The notes: a model not told the origin generated them from the sequence alone. A stretch of 64,000 nucleotides of DNA from Azospirillum brasilense (GCF_007827815.1 NZ_VITH01000003.1:463260-527259); one strand, 5' to 3'; shown: positions 53,895 to 63,411, counted from the stretch's first letter. Made by a program: numbers and translations.

Positions 53895-55598
53895 TCAGCC
53901 GGCGCGGACTCGGGAGATGAAGCCCTGGATCTCGTCGCGCAGCAGGTCGGAGTCGCGGGACAGGCTGTTCGCCGCATCCAGCACCTCCGCGGCGGCCTCG
54001 CGCACGTCGGTGGCCGACTGGCTGACGCCGCCGATGTTGCCCGAGACCAGCCGGGTGCCCTGGGCGGCCTGCTGGATGTTGCGGCCGATCTCGTGGGTGG
54101 CGGCGGTCTGCTCCTCCACGGCGGCGGCGATGGCCCCGGCGATGGCGTCCACGTCGGAGATGGTCCGGGCGATGTTGCGGATGGCCGTCACGGTGCCTTC
54201 GGTGATCGACTGGATCTCGGTGATCTGGCTGGCGATCTCCTCGGTCGCCTGGGAGGTCTGGGTGGCCAGCGCCTTCACCTCGTGGGCGACGACGGTGAAG
54301 CCCTTGCCGGCCTCGCCAGCGCGCGCCGCCTCGATGGTGGCGTTCAGCGCCAGCAGGTTGGTCTGCGAGGCGATGTTCTGGATCAGGTTGACGACGTCAC
54401 CGATCTTCTGGGCGGCGGTGGCCAGCCGCTCGACCAGGGCGTTGGTCCGTTCGCCCTCGACCACCGCGTCGCGGGCGACCGTCGCGGCGCCGTTGACCTG
54501 ACGGCCGATCTCCCCGATGGAGCTGCCCAACTGCTCCGACGCCGCGGCGACCGTCGCGACGTTGGCCGACGCCTGCTCCGTCGCGGCGGCGACCGAGGAG
54601 GCCTGCTCCGTCGTCGTCTCGGCGGCGCCGGTCATCGTCTGCGCGTTGCTCTGGAGCTGGCGGGCGGCCTGCGAGACGGCATGGACCACGCCCTGCACGT
54701 TGGCGTCGAACTGGTCGGCCAGGGCCATCATGGCGGTCCGGCGCTCGGCCTCCATCCGGCGCTTCTGCGCGTCGCTCTCCTCCTGGAGGCGGCGCATCTC
54801 AAGCCCGTTGTTCTTGAAGACCTGGAGCGCCCGGGCGAGCAGGCCGACCTCGTCCGTGCGTTCGGTGCCCTGGATGGCGACGGTCAGGTCGCCGCCGGCG
54901 ATGGAGGTCATCTCCGACGTCAGGCGGTGCAGCGGACGCACGACGAAGAACAGCAGGATGGATCCCAGCAGGCCGAAGGCGAACAGCAGGCCGGCGCCCG
55001 CCACCGTGTAGAGCCGGGTCATGACCTGCTGCGAGAGGGCGGTTGCGCGCTTCTCGGCCTCGCGCGTGTCGGCCATGCTCTGCTCCACCCGCTCGCCCAG
55101 CGCCGCGGTCAGCTTTTGCCGGACCGGGCGGCCGACGTCGATGGACACGCGGATGGCGCCGTCGGTGTCGAAGCCGCGGGCCAGCTGCACGGTCGTCTGG
55201 GCGACGCGCTCATATTCCCCGACGATCGACTTGATGGCCTGGATGCTCTCGCGCTCCGCCGGGTCGTCGTAGGCTTCGGCCAGCGTGTCGATGGCCGACA
55301 GGGCCTTGGCGATGTTGGCGGTGAGCTGCGCGTTGGCGGCGTCGATGGCCTCGCGGGAGGAGGCGACGATGGCGTTCGACTCGGTGTCCATGGCGTCACC
55401 CAGCGCCGACTGCACCGCGATCGCCGCGCCCAGCCGGTCGGCGACGACCTCCGTGATGCGGGCGGTCGACCGCGTCAGGTCGGAGATCGCGCTCCGGGCG
55501 GTCCAGACGAGGCTGGCGATCACGATCAGCAGGACGAGAACCGGAACGAGGATCTTGTGCAGTAACTTGCGGTTCGAGAACCAGCGGTGCAGCGGCAT
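53895..55598 (-). CDS. Methyl-accepting chemotaxis protein
   Basis: A 567-aa chemoreceptor. A first membrane helix spans residues ~15-35 ([17 protein letters not shown]). A periplasmic ~150-residue helical sensor domain without PAS or Cache signature follows. A second membrane helix lies near 197-217 ([20 protein letters not shown]), then a HAMP domain ([20 protein letters not shown]). The long signalling coiled coil has the conserved hairpin tip [20 protein letters not shown] followed by [18 protein letters not shown]. No C-terminal CheR-binding pentapeptide is seen. The ligand is unknown. It stands alone; the hypothetical gene downstream starts 116 bp away. Confidence 0.96.
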   Translation of the reverse strand: MPLHRWFSNRKLLHKILVPVLVLLIVIASLVWTARSAISDLTRSTARITEVVADRLGAAIAVQSALGDAMDTESNAIVASSREAIDAANAQLTANIAKALSAIDTLAEAYDDPAERESIQAIKSIVGEYERVAQTTVQLARGFDTDGAIRVSIDVGRPVRQKLTAALGERVEQSMADTREAEKRATALSQQVMTRLYTVAGAGLLFAFGLLGSILLFFVVRPLHRLTSEMTSIAGGDLTVAIQGTERTDEVGLLARALQVFKNNGLEMRRLQEESDAQKRRMEAERRTAMMALADQFDANVQGVVHAVSQAARQLQSNAQTMTGAAETTTEQASSVAAATEQASANVATVAAASEQLGSSIGEIGRQVNGAATVARDAVVEGERTNALVERLATAAQKIGDVVNLIQNIASQTNLLALNATIEAARAGEAGKGFTVVAHEVKALATQTSQATEEIASQITEIQSITEGTVTAIRNIARTISDVDAIAGAIAAAVEEQTAATHEIGRNIQQAAQGTRLVSGNIGGVSQSATDVREAAAEVLDAANSLSRDSDLLRDEIQGFISRVRAG

Positions 55599-55669
55599 GT
55601 CCAGGGCTTTCCAATAAATCGGGCTCGATCGGGGGAGGGACGGCGCGGGCGGCGCCAGGAGCCGGGTCT

Positions 55670-55704
55670 AAAAAATTCCCCCGCAGCCTTGCGGCATGCG
55701 GGGG
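55670..55704 (-). terminator. Intrinsic terminator of the acyl-CoA ligase operon
   Basis: On the minus strand, CCCCCGCA pairs with TGCGGGGG around an 11-nt loop and is followed by AATTTTTTAG. It lies 17 bp past the ligase stop codon. Confidence 0.88.
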
Positions 55705-55720
55705 GAGGGGAGACGCGCCG

Positions 55721-57250
55721 TCAGCCGGCCAGCCGATCCCAGCAGCCGTCTAAGGCCGGGGACAGCTTGTGCTTCATGATTCGCTGGCTGGGGGTGCGCT
55801 CGAACTCCTCGACCACCGCGATGTAGCGCGGATTCTGATAGGGAGCGAGCTGTTTTCCGAGCCAGCCGGACAGCGACGGGATGTCGAGCGTCGCCCCGGC
55901 CTTCGGCTTCACGAACAGCTTGATGTCCTGCTCGCCGACGTCGGCGGCCACTCCGATGATGGCGCAGTCCTCGACCGAGGGGTGGGTGGCCGCGACATGC
56001 TCGACCTCCCAGGCCGACACGTTCTCGCCCCTGCAGCGCACGCTGTCGGTCATCCGGCCGTGGAACAGCAGAGTGCCGGCCTCATCGAGCGAGCCGAGGT
56101 CGCCGGTGTGCAGGGCGCCGTCCTTGAGCGCGCGGGCCGTCGCCTCCGGGTTGCGGAAGTAACCGGCGAAGATGGCGCCGGGACGGTCGGTGCGGACGAC
56201 GATCTCGCCCCGCTCGCCCTTCGGCACCGGCTGGCCGGCGGCGTCCAGCAATTCCACCGTGAACCAGGGCATCGGGCGGCCGACCGCGCCGACGACGCCC
56301 TCGTCGTTGCAGGTGGTGATGCTCGACGCCTCGGTCATGCCGTAGCATTCGCGGATCTGCACCCCGAACCGCTCCTCGAAGGGCGTCCAGGTCTCCTTGG
56401 GGCAGCCGCCGCCCCAGGCGATGCGCACGGGGTGGTCGTGGTCGCGCGGCGAGACCGGCTGCTTGAGCAGGATCTGCAGGATGCCGCCCAGGTAATGGAT
56501 GTGGGTCGCCCCATACTCCCGAACCTGATCCCAGAAGCGGCTGGCGCTGAAACGGTCGACCATGGCGAGCGACACGCTGCGGATCAGCGGCATGATGATC
56601 ATCTGGGCGCCGCCGATGTGGTACAGCGGCTCCCACACGAACAGCACGTCGCCGTCGCGGGCGGCCGAGACGCGGGCCACCGCCTCGCCGGCCAGCCGCA
56701 TCATGCGGTGCGACACCAGCACGCCCTTGGGCCGCCCGGTGGTGCCGGAGGTGTACATGATGGCGAAGGTGTCGTCGGGGGCGGGCGGCGCCTCCTCGAA
56801 GGCGGCGTCGGACTCCAGCAGGGCTTCCAGCCGCAGCGGCGCCGCCGGGTCGCCCTGGACGATCAGCGGCGTGCCGGCGGGCACAGCGCCCGTCTCGGCG
56901 ATCACCGGCAGGAACTCGGCCTCGGCGATGATGGCGCCGGGGTCCGAATGCTCCAGGATGTAGCGCAGCCCCTCGCCGCGCTGCTGGGCGTTGATCGGCA
57001 CCCAGACCAGCCCGGCCTTGGCGAGGCCGAACAGGGTGGACAGCACCAGCGGGCTGTTGCGCAGCATCAGCGCCACGCGGTCGCCGGGCTTCAGCCCCAG
57101 CCGCCGCAGCTCCGCCGCCACGCCGTCGGACTGGCGGTCGAGCGTGGCGAAGCTCAGCGCCTCACCGTTGAAGCGGGCGAACAGGCGGGCGCGCCCGGTC
57201 CGGGCCGCCTGCGTGAACAGGCGGACGAACCCTTCTTCGAAATCGGACAT
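55721..57250 (-). CDS. AMP-dependent acyl-CoA ligase (CaiC-like)
   Basis: A 509-aa ANL-superfamily enzyme that activates a carboxylic acid through an acyl-adenylate to its CoA thioester. The P-loop motif YTSGTTGRPKGV is at residues 166-177. Other core motifs are IRECYGMTEASS (A5), LHTGDLGSLDEAGTLLFHGR (A7/A8) and a C-terminal lysine region RTPSQRIMKHKL (A10). Closest recalled relatives are the CaiC crotonobetaine/carnitine ligases and other short to mid-chain ligases. It is the last gene of the minus-strand operon, 55 bp after the fused permease, with a crotonase at the operon head. This suggests import, CoA activation and hydration of an unsaturated or beta-oxidisable acid. Confidence 0.9.
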   Translation of the reverse strand: MSDFEEGFVRLFTQAARTGRARLFARFNGEALSFATLDRQSDGVAAELRRLGLKPGDRVALMLRNSPLVLSTLFGLAKAGLVWVPINAQQRGEGLRYILEHSDPGAIIAEAEFLPVIAETGAVPAGTPLIVQGDPAAPLRLEALLESDAAFEEAPPAPDDTFAIMYTSGTTGRPKGVLVSHRMMRLAGEAVARVSAARDGDVLFVWEPLYHIGGAQMIIMPLIRSVSLAMVDRFSASRFWDQVREYGATHIHYLGGILQILLKQPVSPRDHDHPVRIAWGGGCPKETWTPFEERFGVQIRECYGMTEASSITTCNDEGVVGAVGRPMPWFTVELLDAAGQPVPKGERGEIVVRTDRPGAIFAGYFRNPEATARALKDGALHTGDLGSLDEAGTLLFHGRMTDSVRCRGENVSAWEVEHVAATHPSVEDCAIIGVAADVGEQDIKLFVKPKAGATLDIPSLSGWLGKQLAPYQNPRYIAVVEEFERTPSQRIMKHKLSPALDGCWDRLAG

Positions 57251-57305
57251 GATGCGTATCTCGAATGCGTTTGGTCGGTTGGTTACGGCCGAATGGGGTT
57301 GCGGA

Positions 57306-59075
57306 TCAGCGCGCCGGACGGCGCAGCCACTCCGCGATCAGCAGCAGGGCCATCACGATCGCGAAGACCACGACGGACACGGCGGCCAGCGTCGGGTTCA
57401 ACTGGAGGATCATGTCGTCCCACATCTGCTTGGGCAGCGTGGTCTTGACGCCGCCGCTGACGAAGATCGCCACGGTCAGCTCGTCGAAGGAGGTGATGAA
57501 GGCGAACAGGAACGCCGCCACCAGACCGCCGCGGATCAGCGGGACGGTGACCAGCATCAGCGTCTTGACGCGGTTCGCCCCCAGCGTCGCCGCCGCCTGA
57601 TCCAGCCGCCAGTCGTGCCCCTTGACCACCGCGGAAATGGCGACGAAGGCGAAGGGCAGAGCCAGCACCGTGTGGCCGATGATCAGGCCGAGGTCGGTGG
57701 CGACCAGCCCGATCTGGGCGAACAGGTAGAACAGCCCGACCGCGATGACGATGCGCGGCACGATCATCGGCGCCAGGAAGAAAGCGAAGATCGCCCCCCG
57801 CCAGCGCGAGGAGGAGCGGGCGAGCGCCAGCGCGGCCAGACCGGCCACCAGCGTCGCAAGGATCGCCGTGGCGAAGGCCACCGCAAAGGAGCGGATCGTC
57901 GCCGACACCCAGAGGTCGGAGTTGAAATAGACGCGGAACCACTCCAGCCCGTAGCCCGGCGGCGGAAAGTCGAGGAAGGGCGAGGTGGTGAAGGCGATGG
58001 GCACCACGACCAGCGCCGGGGCGACCAGGAAGACGATCACCGCCGCGGAGTAGAGCGGCAGCAGCCGGTCCATCATCCTCGGCCCCAACACGCGCCCGAC
58101 CGGTCCGCCCAGCGCCGTTGACGCCTTGGCGAGGCCCGACAGGATGCTCATCCCGGCCCCACGCAGGCGGCCCTGGCCGCCGCCGGTGCGCCCGGAGGTC
58201 TCGCCCGACAGGGAGGACAGGCCGAACAGCCGGTCGTAGACCCAGCAGGTGACCAGAGCCGCGACCAGCATGAAGGTGGCCAGCGCGCCGGCGAAGGCCC
58301 AGTTCAGCATCTCCTGGATCTGCGAGATGATGAGCTGCGCCAGCATGGTCTGCTGCGGCCCGCCGAGCAGCGCCGGCACGATGAAGAAGCCCAGCGAGGA
58401 GATGAAGGTGAGCAGCCCGGCCGCCGCCACGCCGGGCAGCGAGAGCTGGAAATAGACCAGCCAGAAGGCGTTGGCCGGCGGCGCGCCCAGCGTTTCCGCC
58501 GCCTGGACCAGCCGGCGGTCGAGGGTGGTCATCACCGGCAGCATGGTCAGCACGGCCAGAGGCAGCATGGCGTGGACCATGCCGGCCATCACGCCGAACT
58601 CGTTGTGCAGCAGCGGCAGGGGCGACATGCCGGTGCCGGAGAGGATCTGGTTGATGACGCCGGTGCGCCCCAGGATGACCATCCAGGCGAAGGTCTTCAC
58701 CAGATAGCTGGTCCAGAAGGGCACCATCACCGCCAGGATCGCCAGCCCGCGCTGGCGCTCCGGCAGTTGCGCCAGCCAGTAGGCCAGCGGATAGCCGAAC
58801 AGGAGCGACAACAGGGCGGTCAGCCCGGCGATGCGGAAGGTGCTCATCAGGACGCGGAAATAGACGTCCGTGGCGACGATGCGGGCGTAATGGTCGCCGG
58901 TCCAGGCCGAGGTCTCCAGGTCCTGGACGCTGAGGCTGAGCAGCCGCAACACCGGGAACAGGAAGAAGATCGCCAGGAAGGCGAGGCCGGGAGCGGCCAG
59001 CCACAGCGGGCCGAAGCGCAGCCGCCGCCGCGCCGCGGCGAAGGCCCCGTCATGGTTCAGGGCGGCGGCGCTCAT
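57306..59075 (-). CDS. ABC transporter permease, natural PotB-PotC fusion
   Basis: A 589-aa protein that contains two complete spermidine/putrescine-type permease units in one chain. Unit 1 (residues ~20-290) has FYPVLRLLS-like start and the EAA loop VQAAETLGAPPANAFWLVYF. A ~50-residue Gly/Ser-rich linker (SSLSGETSGRTGGGQGR) follows. Unit 2 (residues ~335-585) carries the second EAA loop LDQAAATLGANRVKTLMLVT. About twelve hydrophobic segments are present. PotB and PotC are normally separate genes of ~280 residues. The reading frame is continuous, so this is a true fusion and not a frameshift artefact. It overlaps the ATPase gene by four bases. Confidence 0.92.
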   Translation of the reverse strand: MSAAALNHDGAFAAARRRLRFGPLWLAAPGLAFLAIFFLFPVLRLLSLSVQDLETSAWTGDHYARIVATDVYFRVLMSTFRIAGLTALLSLLFGYPLAYWLAQLPERQRGLAILAVMVPFWTSYLVKTFAWMVILGRTGVINQILSGTGMSPLPLLHNEFGVMAGMVHAMLPLAVLTMLPVMTTLDRRLVQAAETLGAPPANAFWLVYFQLSLPGVAAAGLLTFISSLGFFIVPALLGGPQQTMLAQLIISQIQEMLNWAFAGALATFMLVAALVTCWVYDRLFGLSSLSGETSGRTGGGQGRLRGAGMSILSGLAKASTALGGPVGRVLGPRMMDRLLPLYSAAVIVFLVAPALVVVPIAFTTSPFLDFPPPGYGLEWFRVYFNSDLWVSATIRSFAVAFATAILATLVAGLAALALARSSSRWRGAIFAFFLAPMIVPRIVIAVGLFYLFAQIGLVATDLGLIIGHTVLALPFAFVAISAVVKGHDWRLDQAAATLGANRVKTLMLVTVPLIRGGLVAAFLFAFITSFDELTVAIFVSGGVKTTLPKQMWDDMILQLNPTLAAVSVVVFAIVMALLLIAEWLRRPAR

Positions 59076-60175
59076 GACACCAGCACCCCGGCGTCGGCGC
59101 GCCAGCGCACCGCGACCACCTCGCCCAGCCGCGGCGGGGCGGTGCCGCGCCGCAACCGGACCGTGATCGTCTCCTCACCGCCGAGCGACACCAGAACCCG
59201 CGTCTCGGACCCGGCATAGACGGTGTCCACCACCTCGCCGCGCACCTCGTTGTCGCCGTCGCCGTCGATGTCGAGCTGCTCGGGACGGACGACCAGCGTG
59301 CCGTCCGGACGGTCCGGGGTGTCGGCGGACAGGCGGAAGCTGCCGTTGCCGGTGACCAGCATGGGTGTGCCGCTGCCGTCGCGCCGGACCTGCCCGCGGA
59401 AGATGTTCGACACGCCGATGAAATCGGCGGCGAAGGCGGTCTTCGGGCGGGCGTAGATGTCGTGCGGGGTGCCGAGCTGCTCGATCCGGGCGTGGTTCAT
59501 CAGGCAGATGCGGTCCGACATGGCCAGGGCTTCCTCCTGGTCATGGGTGACGTAGATGATCGTGGCGCCGGTCTCGCGGTGCAGGCGCTTGATCTCGTAC
59601 TGCATGTGCTCGCGCAGCTTCTTGTCGAGCGCCCCCAGCGGCTCGTCCATCAGGATGACCGAGGGCTGGTAGACGAAGCAGCGCGCGAGCGCGACGCGCT
59701 GCTGCTGCCCGCCGGACAGCTCCTTGGGGAAGCGCCCGGCGAGATGGCCGAGATGGACCATCTCCAGCGCCTCCTTCACGCGCCGCGTCAGGTCCGCCGG
59801 GGCGACGCCGCGCATGCGCAGGGGAAAGCCGATGTTCTCCGCCACCGTCAGGTGGGGGAACAGGGCGTAATGCTGGAAGACGAGGCCGATGTCCCGCTTG
59901 TGCACGGGTGTCCGGGTCTCGTCCTGCCCGTCGATCAGGATGCGCCCGCCGCTGGGCTCCACCAGCCCGCAGATCATCTGCAGAAGCGTGGTCTTGCCCG
60001 ACCCCGACGGGCCGAGCAGCGTCAGGAACTCGCCCGCCGGGACTTCGAGGCGGGTGGGTTCCAGCGCCGTGATGGCGCCGTACCGTTTGGTCAGGCCGTC
60101 GACCAGCAGCTTCGGCGTGGCGGCGGCCCCGGCCTGGACCGGCGCTGTCCGCGTCTGTGCGAGCGGTGAGAGCAT
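59072..60175 (-). CDS. ABC transporter ATP-binding protein, PotA type
   Basis: A 367-aa ATPase. Walker A GPSGSGKTT lies at 55-63, the signature is ELSGGQQQRVALARCF, Walker B is PSVILMDEPLGALDKKL and the H-loop is YVTHDQEEALAMSD. A C-terminal TOBE_2 domain follows (GTLVVRPEQLDIDGDGDNEV). This is the PotA/FbpC/CysA group. ATG 60175 has GGAG 10 nt upstream; the longer open frame to 60265 overlaps the receptor gene and lacks similarity. Its stop overlaps the permease start. Confidence 0.94.
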   Translation of the reverse strand: MLSPLAQTRTAPVQAGAAATPKLLVDGLTKRYGAITALEPTRLEVPAGEFLTLLGPSGSGKTTLLQMICGLVEPSGGRILIDGQDETRTPVHKRDIGLVFQHYALFPHLTVAENIGFPLRMRGVAPADLTRRVKEALEMVHLGHLAGRFPKELSGGQQQRVALARCFVYQPSVILMDEPLGALDKKLREHMQYEIKRLHRETGATIIYVTHDQEEALAMSDRICLMNHARIEQLGTPHDIYARPKTAFAADFIGVSNIFRGQVRRDGSGTPMLVTGNGSFRLSADTPDRPDGTLVVRPEQLDIDGDGDNEVRGEVVDTVYAGSETRVLVSLGGEETITVRLRRGTAPPRLGEVVAVRWRADAGVLVS

Positions 60176-60204
60176 GGCGGCGGGTCTCCTTTCCGAAGGC
60201 GGGC

Positions 60205-61278
60205 TTAGCCGAGGATCCAGGCGTTGAAGCGCTCGTTCATCTTCGCCCGGTTGGCGCCCCACCAATCCTCCTTGGCGATGGTCATCACCTTGAGGTTGTC
60301 GTCAAAGGTGGGCAGGGCCTGGGCGCGCTCCTTCGGGATGTTCTTGTAGGCCTCGAGGTTGGTCGGACCGTAGGCCAGCACCTCGGTGAAGACGGCCTGA
60401 CGGGACGGGTCGGCGCAGAACTTGATGAACTGGCGGGCGGCGTCGGCGCGGGGGTTGCCGCGCGGGATGCCCCAGCCCTCGATCGAGTAGAGCCCCTGGT
60501 TCCAGTTGATCTTCACCGGGGCGCCGCCGTCGATCACCGCCTGGGCGCGGGCGTTCCACAGGGCGATCATGTCGACCTCGCCGCTCTGGATGAGCTGGCT
60601 GGACTGGGCGCCGCCGGTCCACCACACGGCGACGTGCGGCTTAATGCGGTCGAGCGCCTTGAAGGCGCGGTCGACGTCGAGCGGATAGAGCTTGTCGAGC
60701 GGCACGCCGTCGGCCAGCAGCGCCTGCTCCAGCGTGTCGATCGGGTTCTTGCGCAGCGAGCGGCGGCCCGGGAACTTCTCGACGTTCCAGAAGTCGGCCC
60801 AGCTCTGCGGCGCGTTGGAGGCGAACTTGTCGGCGCGGTAGCCGAGGATGGTCGAATAGACGTCGGTGCCCATCCAATGGCTGGTCAGCGACTCCGGCAT
60901 CAGGCCGGGCGCGTCCGCCGCGGTGAAGTTCAGCGGCTCCAGCAGGTTCTGCGTCATCAGGATGTCGCGGGCCGACAGGGTCAAAGTGCAGACGTCCCAG
61001 GTGTAGGACTTGGTCTCCACGATGGCCTTGAACTGGGCGGTCGGCTCCGCCTCGCGGGCGACGTTGACCACCTTGATGCCGGTGGCCTTCTCGAACGGGT
61101 CGTAGAAGGCCTTGCGGAAGGCCGGGCTGTAGGGGCCGCCCGGATCGGCGACGGTGATCTGCTGCGTGGCGGCGAAGGCCGGGCGGAGCAGCCCGGCGGG
61201 CAGGGTGGCGCCCAGCGCGACGCCGGCGGCTCCCTTCATCAGGCTGCGGCGGCCCATGGAGAAGGTGGACTTGCTCAT
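60205..61278 (-). CDS. ABC transporter substrate-binding protein, PotD-like, Tat-exported
   Basis: A 357-aa periplasmic receptor of the PotD/spermidine-type group. A twin-arginine signal is present (GRRSLMKGAAGVALGATLPA, RR at 10-11), with cleavage probably after AFA near residue 36. The mature part contains VADPGGPYSPAFRKAFYDPF and DVCTLTLSARDILMTQNLLE, then a long C-terminal lobe with WWTGGAQSSQLIQSGEVDMI. Polyamine-type receptors bind many small organic compounds, and the ligase and crotonase neighbours favour an organic acid or betaine. It is 29 bp upstream of the ATPase gene. Confidence 0.92.
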   Translation of the reverse strand: MSKSTFSMGRRSLMKGAAGVALGATLPAGLLRPAFAATQQITVADPGGPYSPAFRKAFYDPFEKATGIKVVNVAREAEPTAQFKAIVETKSYTWDVCTLTLSARDILMTQNLLEPLNFTAADAPGLMPESLTSHWMGTDVYSTILGYRADKFASNAPQSWADFWNVEKFPGRRSLRKNPIDTLEQALLADGVPLDKLYPLDVDRAFKALDRIKPHVAVWWTGGAQSSQLIQSGEVDMIALWNARAQAVIDGGAPVKINWNQGLYSIEGWGIPRGNPRADAARQFIKFCADPSRQAVFTEVLAYGPTNLEAYKNIPKERAQALPTFDDNLKVMTIAKEDWWGANRAKMNERFNAWILG

Positions 61279-61402
61279 GTGAAACTCCCTGTTCTGCGGT
61301 CGGGGCGTCTCTGCGGCCCCGGTGGAGGAGCGCCGCCGTGGCGGCGCGGGTGGGCGGATCGTTGCGCCCAGGGAAGAGTCGTGTTTGGGGCGTGAGCCCT
61401 GG

Positions 61403-62173
61403 TTACGCGCGCTTCGCGGCGCGCTTGGCGAGGAACTCCTCCATCATCCGGGCCGGTTCGCCAGACGCGTAGGCCTCGCGCTGGATGCGCACGCCGGCGG
61501 CCAGGGCGTCGCGGAAGCCGGCCTCGGTCATCTCGCGGAAGCGCTGCTTGTCCAGCCGCATGGCGACCGGCGGCTTGGCGGCCAGCTCCTCGGCCAGGGC
61601 CAGCGATTCGGCCATGACGCGGTCCTGCGGGACGATGCGGTTGATCAGGCCGATGCGGTGGCTCTCCTCGGCGTCCATCAAGCGGCCCGACAGCGTCAGG
61701 TCCATGGTGCGGGCCAGACCGATCATCTCCTTCATGATCCACGGGCCGGTGGTGCTGGCGATGCCCGAGTTGATCTCCGGCTGGCCCATGCGCACGCCGG
61801 CATGGCCGATGCGGAAGTCGCCGAGCAGGGCGACCTGGAAGGCGGAGCCGGCGGCGACGCCGTTCAGCGCGATGATCAGCGGCTTCGACAGGGTGCGCAT
61901 GCGGTGGTAGAGGCGCTCCCACTCCGCCACCCACTCCTCGGCGCGGTCGGCGTCGAAGGTTTTGGTCTCGTTCAGGTCCTGCCCGGCGCCGAAGGCGCGG
62001 TCCCCGGCCCCGGTGAGGATGATCGCGCGCACGCCGTCCTGGTTCTCGAACTGCTCGAAGGCGACGACCAGCTCGTCGCGCATCGCGGCGTTCCAGGCGT
62101 TCAGGATCTCCGGGCGGTTCAGCGTGATGATGCCGACCGGGCCGCGGACCTCGGTGAGGATGAATTTGAACAC
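61403..62173 (-). CDS. Enoyl-CoA hydratase/isomerase family protein (crotonase)
   Basis: A 256-aa crotonase-fold enzyme. The oxyanion-hole segments are DRAFGAGQDLNE (residues ~60-70) and ALNGVAAGSAFQVALLGDFR. Of the two catalytic Glu positions of mitochondrial crotonase, the first appears kept (GQPEINSGIAS), while the second position is not an obvious Glu. The reaction may therefore differ from simple hydration. The GTG at 62173 follows AGGAG with a 7-nt gap, and family similarity starts there. It heads the receptor-ATPase-permease-ligase operon and diverges from an IclR gene. Confidence 0.9.
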   Translation of the reverse strand: MFKFILTEVRGPVGIITLNRPEILNAWNAAMRDELVVAFEQFENQDGVRAIILTGAGDRAFGAGQDLNETKTFDADRAEEWVAEWERLYHRMRTLSKPLIIALNGVAAGSAFQVALLGDFRIGHAGVRMGQPEINSGIASTTGPWIMKEMIGLARTMDLTLSGRLMDAEESHRIGLINRIVPQDRVMAESLALAEELAAKPPVAMRLDKQRFREMTEAGFRDALAAGVRIQREAYASGEPARMMEEFLAKRAAKRA

Positions 62174-62256
62174 GGGACCACTCCTGTAAGCGGGGCGTTT
62201 CGCGCGCCTTGCGGATGTTCCAGGCGGATGTTCCGACGCCCCTCGGGGCGGCGCGT

Positions 62257-62270
62257 CGTATTGCAATACG
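62257..62270. promoter_or_regulatory. Perfect palindrome CGTATTGCAATACG, probable IclR operator
   Basis: A 14-bp perfect palindrome in the 179-bp divergent region between the crotonase and IclR genes. A further GTATTG half-site follows at 62278-62283, giving a palindrome plus half-site spaced about two helical turns apart. IclR proteins often bind such extended sites as tetramers. Confidence 0.55.
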
Positions 62271-62352
62271 ATACTTGGTATTGAATAGCTTGGCTTGCTT
62301 TGCTAGACCTGTCAACGGTATCTCTCGCACACGAACCACAGGACCGATCGCC

Positions 62353-63237
62353 ATGGCTCCGCGCCGTCCGTCTTCCCGACAGTCAGACACGGAATCCGCA
62401 ACCGCCGTTGCGGACGCCTCGGTGAAGGAGGGGGGCGCCGCGCGCGCCGGCGATCCCTTGATGGTGATGTCCGTGGAAAAGGCGTTCCGCGTGCTGAACG
62501 CGTTCGACGCGGCGCGACCGACGATGAGCCTGACCCAGATCGCCTCGATCGTCGGGTTGGACAAAAGCGCGGCGCAGCGCTTCACCCACACGCTGGAAAA
62601 GCTGGGCTACCTGCACAAGGACCCGGAGACGAAGCGGTTCGAGCTGACGGTCAAGACGCTCGACCTTGGCCATCATTACCTGCGCGGCAACGGGTTGCTC
62701 GAACGCTCGATGCCCTACCTGATGCATCTCAGCAAGACGACCGAGGAGACGATCAATCTGACCATGCTGGACGACACGGAGATCGTCTTCGTGTCGCGCT
62801 TCATGAGCCGCCACGTGCTGAACACCGACGTCGTCCTCGGGATGCGGATGCCCGCCTACTGCACGGCGCCGGGGGTGGCGATGCTGTCACGGATGCCGAT
62901 GGAGGAGGCCATCGCTCTGATCGACCGCATGGACCTGCACCCCTACACGCCGAACACCACCTGGAAGCGGGAGGACCTGCTGGCGAAGATCGAGCGGTCC
63001 GCCGATCTCGGCTACGCCACCGCCTTCGAGGAGTATTACCACGGGGACCTGTCGATCGCGGCGGCGGTCGTCGGTCCGGCGGGCGCGCCCATCGGCGCCA
63101 TCAACATCGCCGTCTCGCGCTCGCGCTTCACCCCGCAGGAGGCGGAGGAGCGCTTCGCCCCGCTGGTCGTCGCCGCGTCGTCGTCGATCTCCACCATCGG
63201 CCGGCCGGCCCCGCCGAGGAAAAATGAACGGCGATGA
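62353..63237 (+). CDS. IclR family transcriptional regulator
   Basis: A 294-aa regulator with a disordered ~35-residue N-terminal extension. The HTH is at residues ~57-88 (MSLTQIASIVGLDKSAAQRF) and the C-terminal part is the ligand domain (GMRMPAYCTAPGVAMLSRMP, GDLSIAAAVVGPAGAPIGAI). ATG 62353 is preceded by AGGA about 9 nt away; internal ATGs at residues 37 and 39 are possible alternative starts. Divergence from the crotonase-transport-ligase operon and the palindrome between them argue that it controls that operon. Confidence 0.93.
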   Translation: MAPRRPSSRQSDTESATAVADASVKEGGAARAGDPLMVMSVEKAFRVLNAFDAARPTMSLTQIASIVGLDKSAAQRFTHTLEKLGYLHKDPETKRFELTVKTLDLGHHYLRGNGLLERSMPYLMHLSKTTEETINLTMLDDTEIVFVSRFMSRHVLNTDVVLGMRMPAYCTAPGVAMLSRMPMEEAIALIDRMDLHPYTPNTTWKREDLLAKIERSADLGYATAFEEYYHGDLSIAAAVVGPAGAPIGAINIAVSRSRFTPQEAEERFAPLVVAASSSISTIGRPAPPRKNERR

Positions 63238-63382
63238 AAAAAGCTCTTGCCGGTCTCATCCAACCCGCCTATAACCCGGCTCCCACGACGCCGGGGCCGC
63301 TGAGAAGCGCGACGGCGGCAAGGGATCGGCAGAAGTGCCGAAGACGAGACGAAGTAAAGTCGGCCGGCGCGAAAACAAAGGC

Positions 63383-63411
63383 TTGACAGACCGCTTCGGA
63401 TCTTCTAGACA
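63383..63411 (+). promoter_or_regulatory. rRNA operon promoter
   Basis: TTGACA (63383-63388) and TAGACA (63406-63411) are separated by exactly 17 bp. The -35 box is a perfect consensus and the -10 box differs at two positions. It lies 292 bp upstream of the 16S 5' end, as expected for an rrn promoter. Confidence 0.82.

Noticed and set aside
55565..55590. GGTTCGAGAACC resembling a tRNA T-arm
   Set aside because: It lies within the first codons of the chemoreceptor gene and has no acceptor, D or anticodon arms around it. No tRNA was found anywhere in the window.
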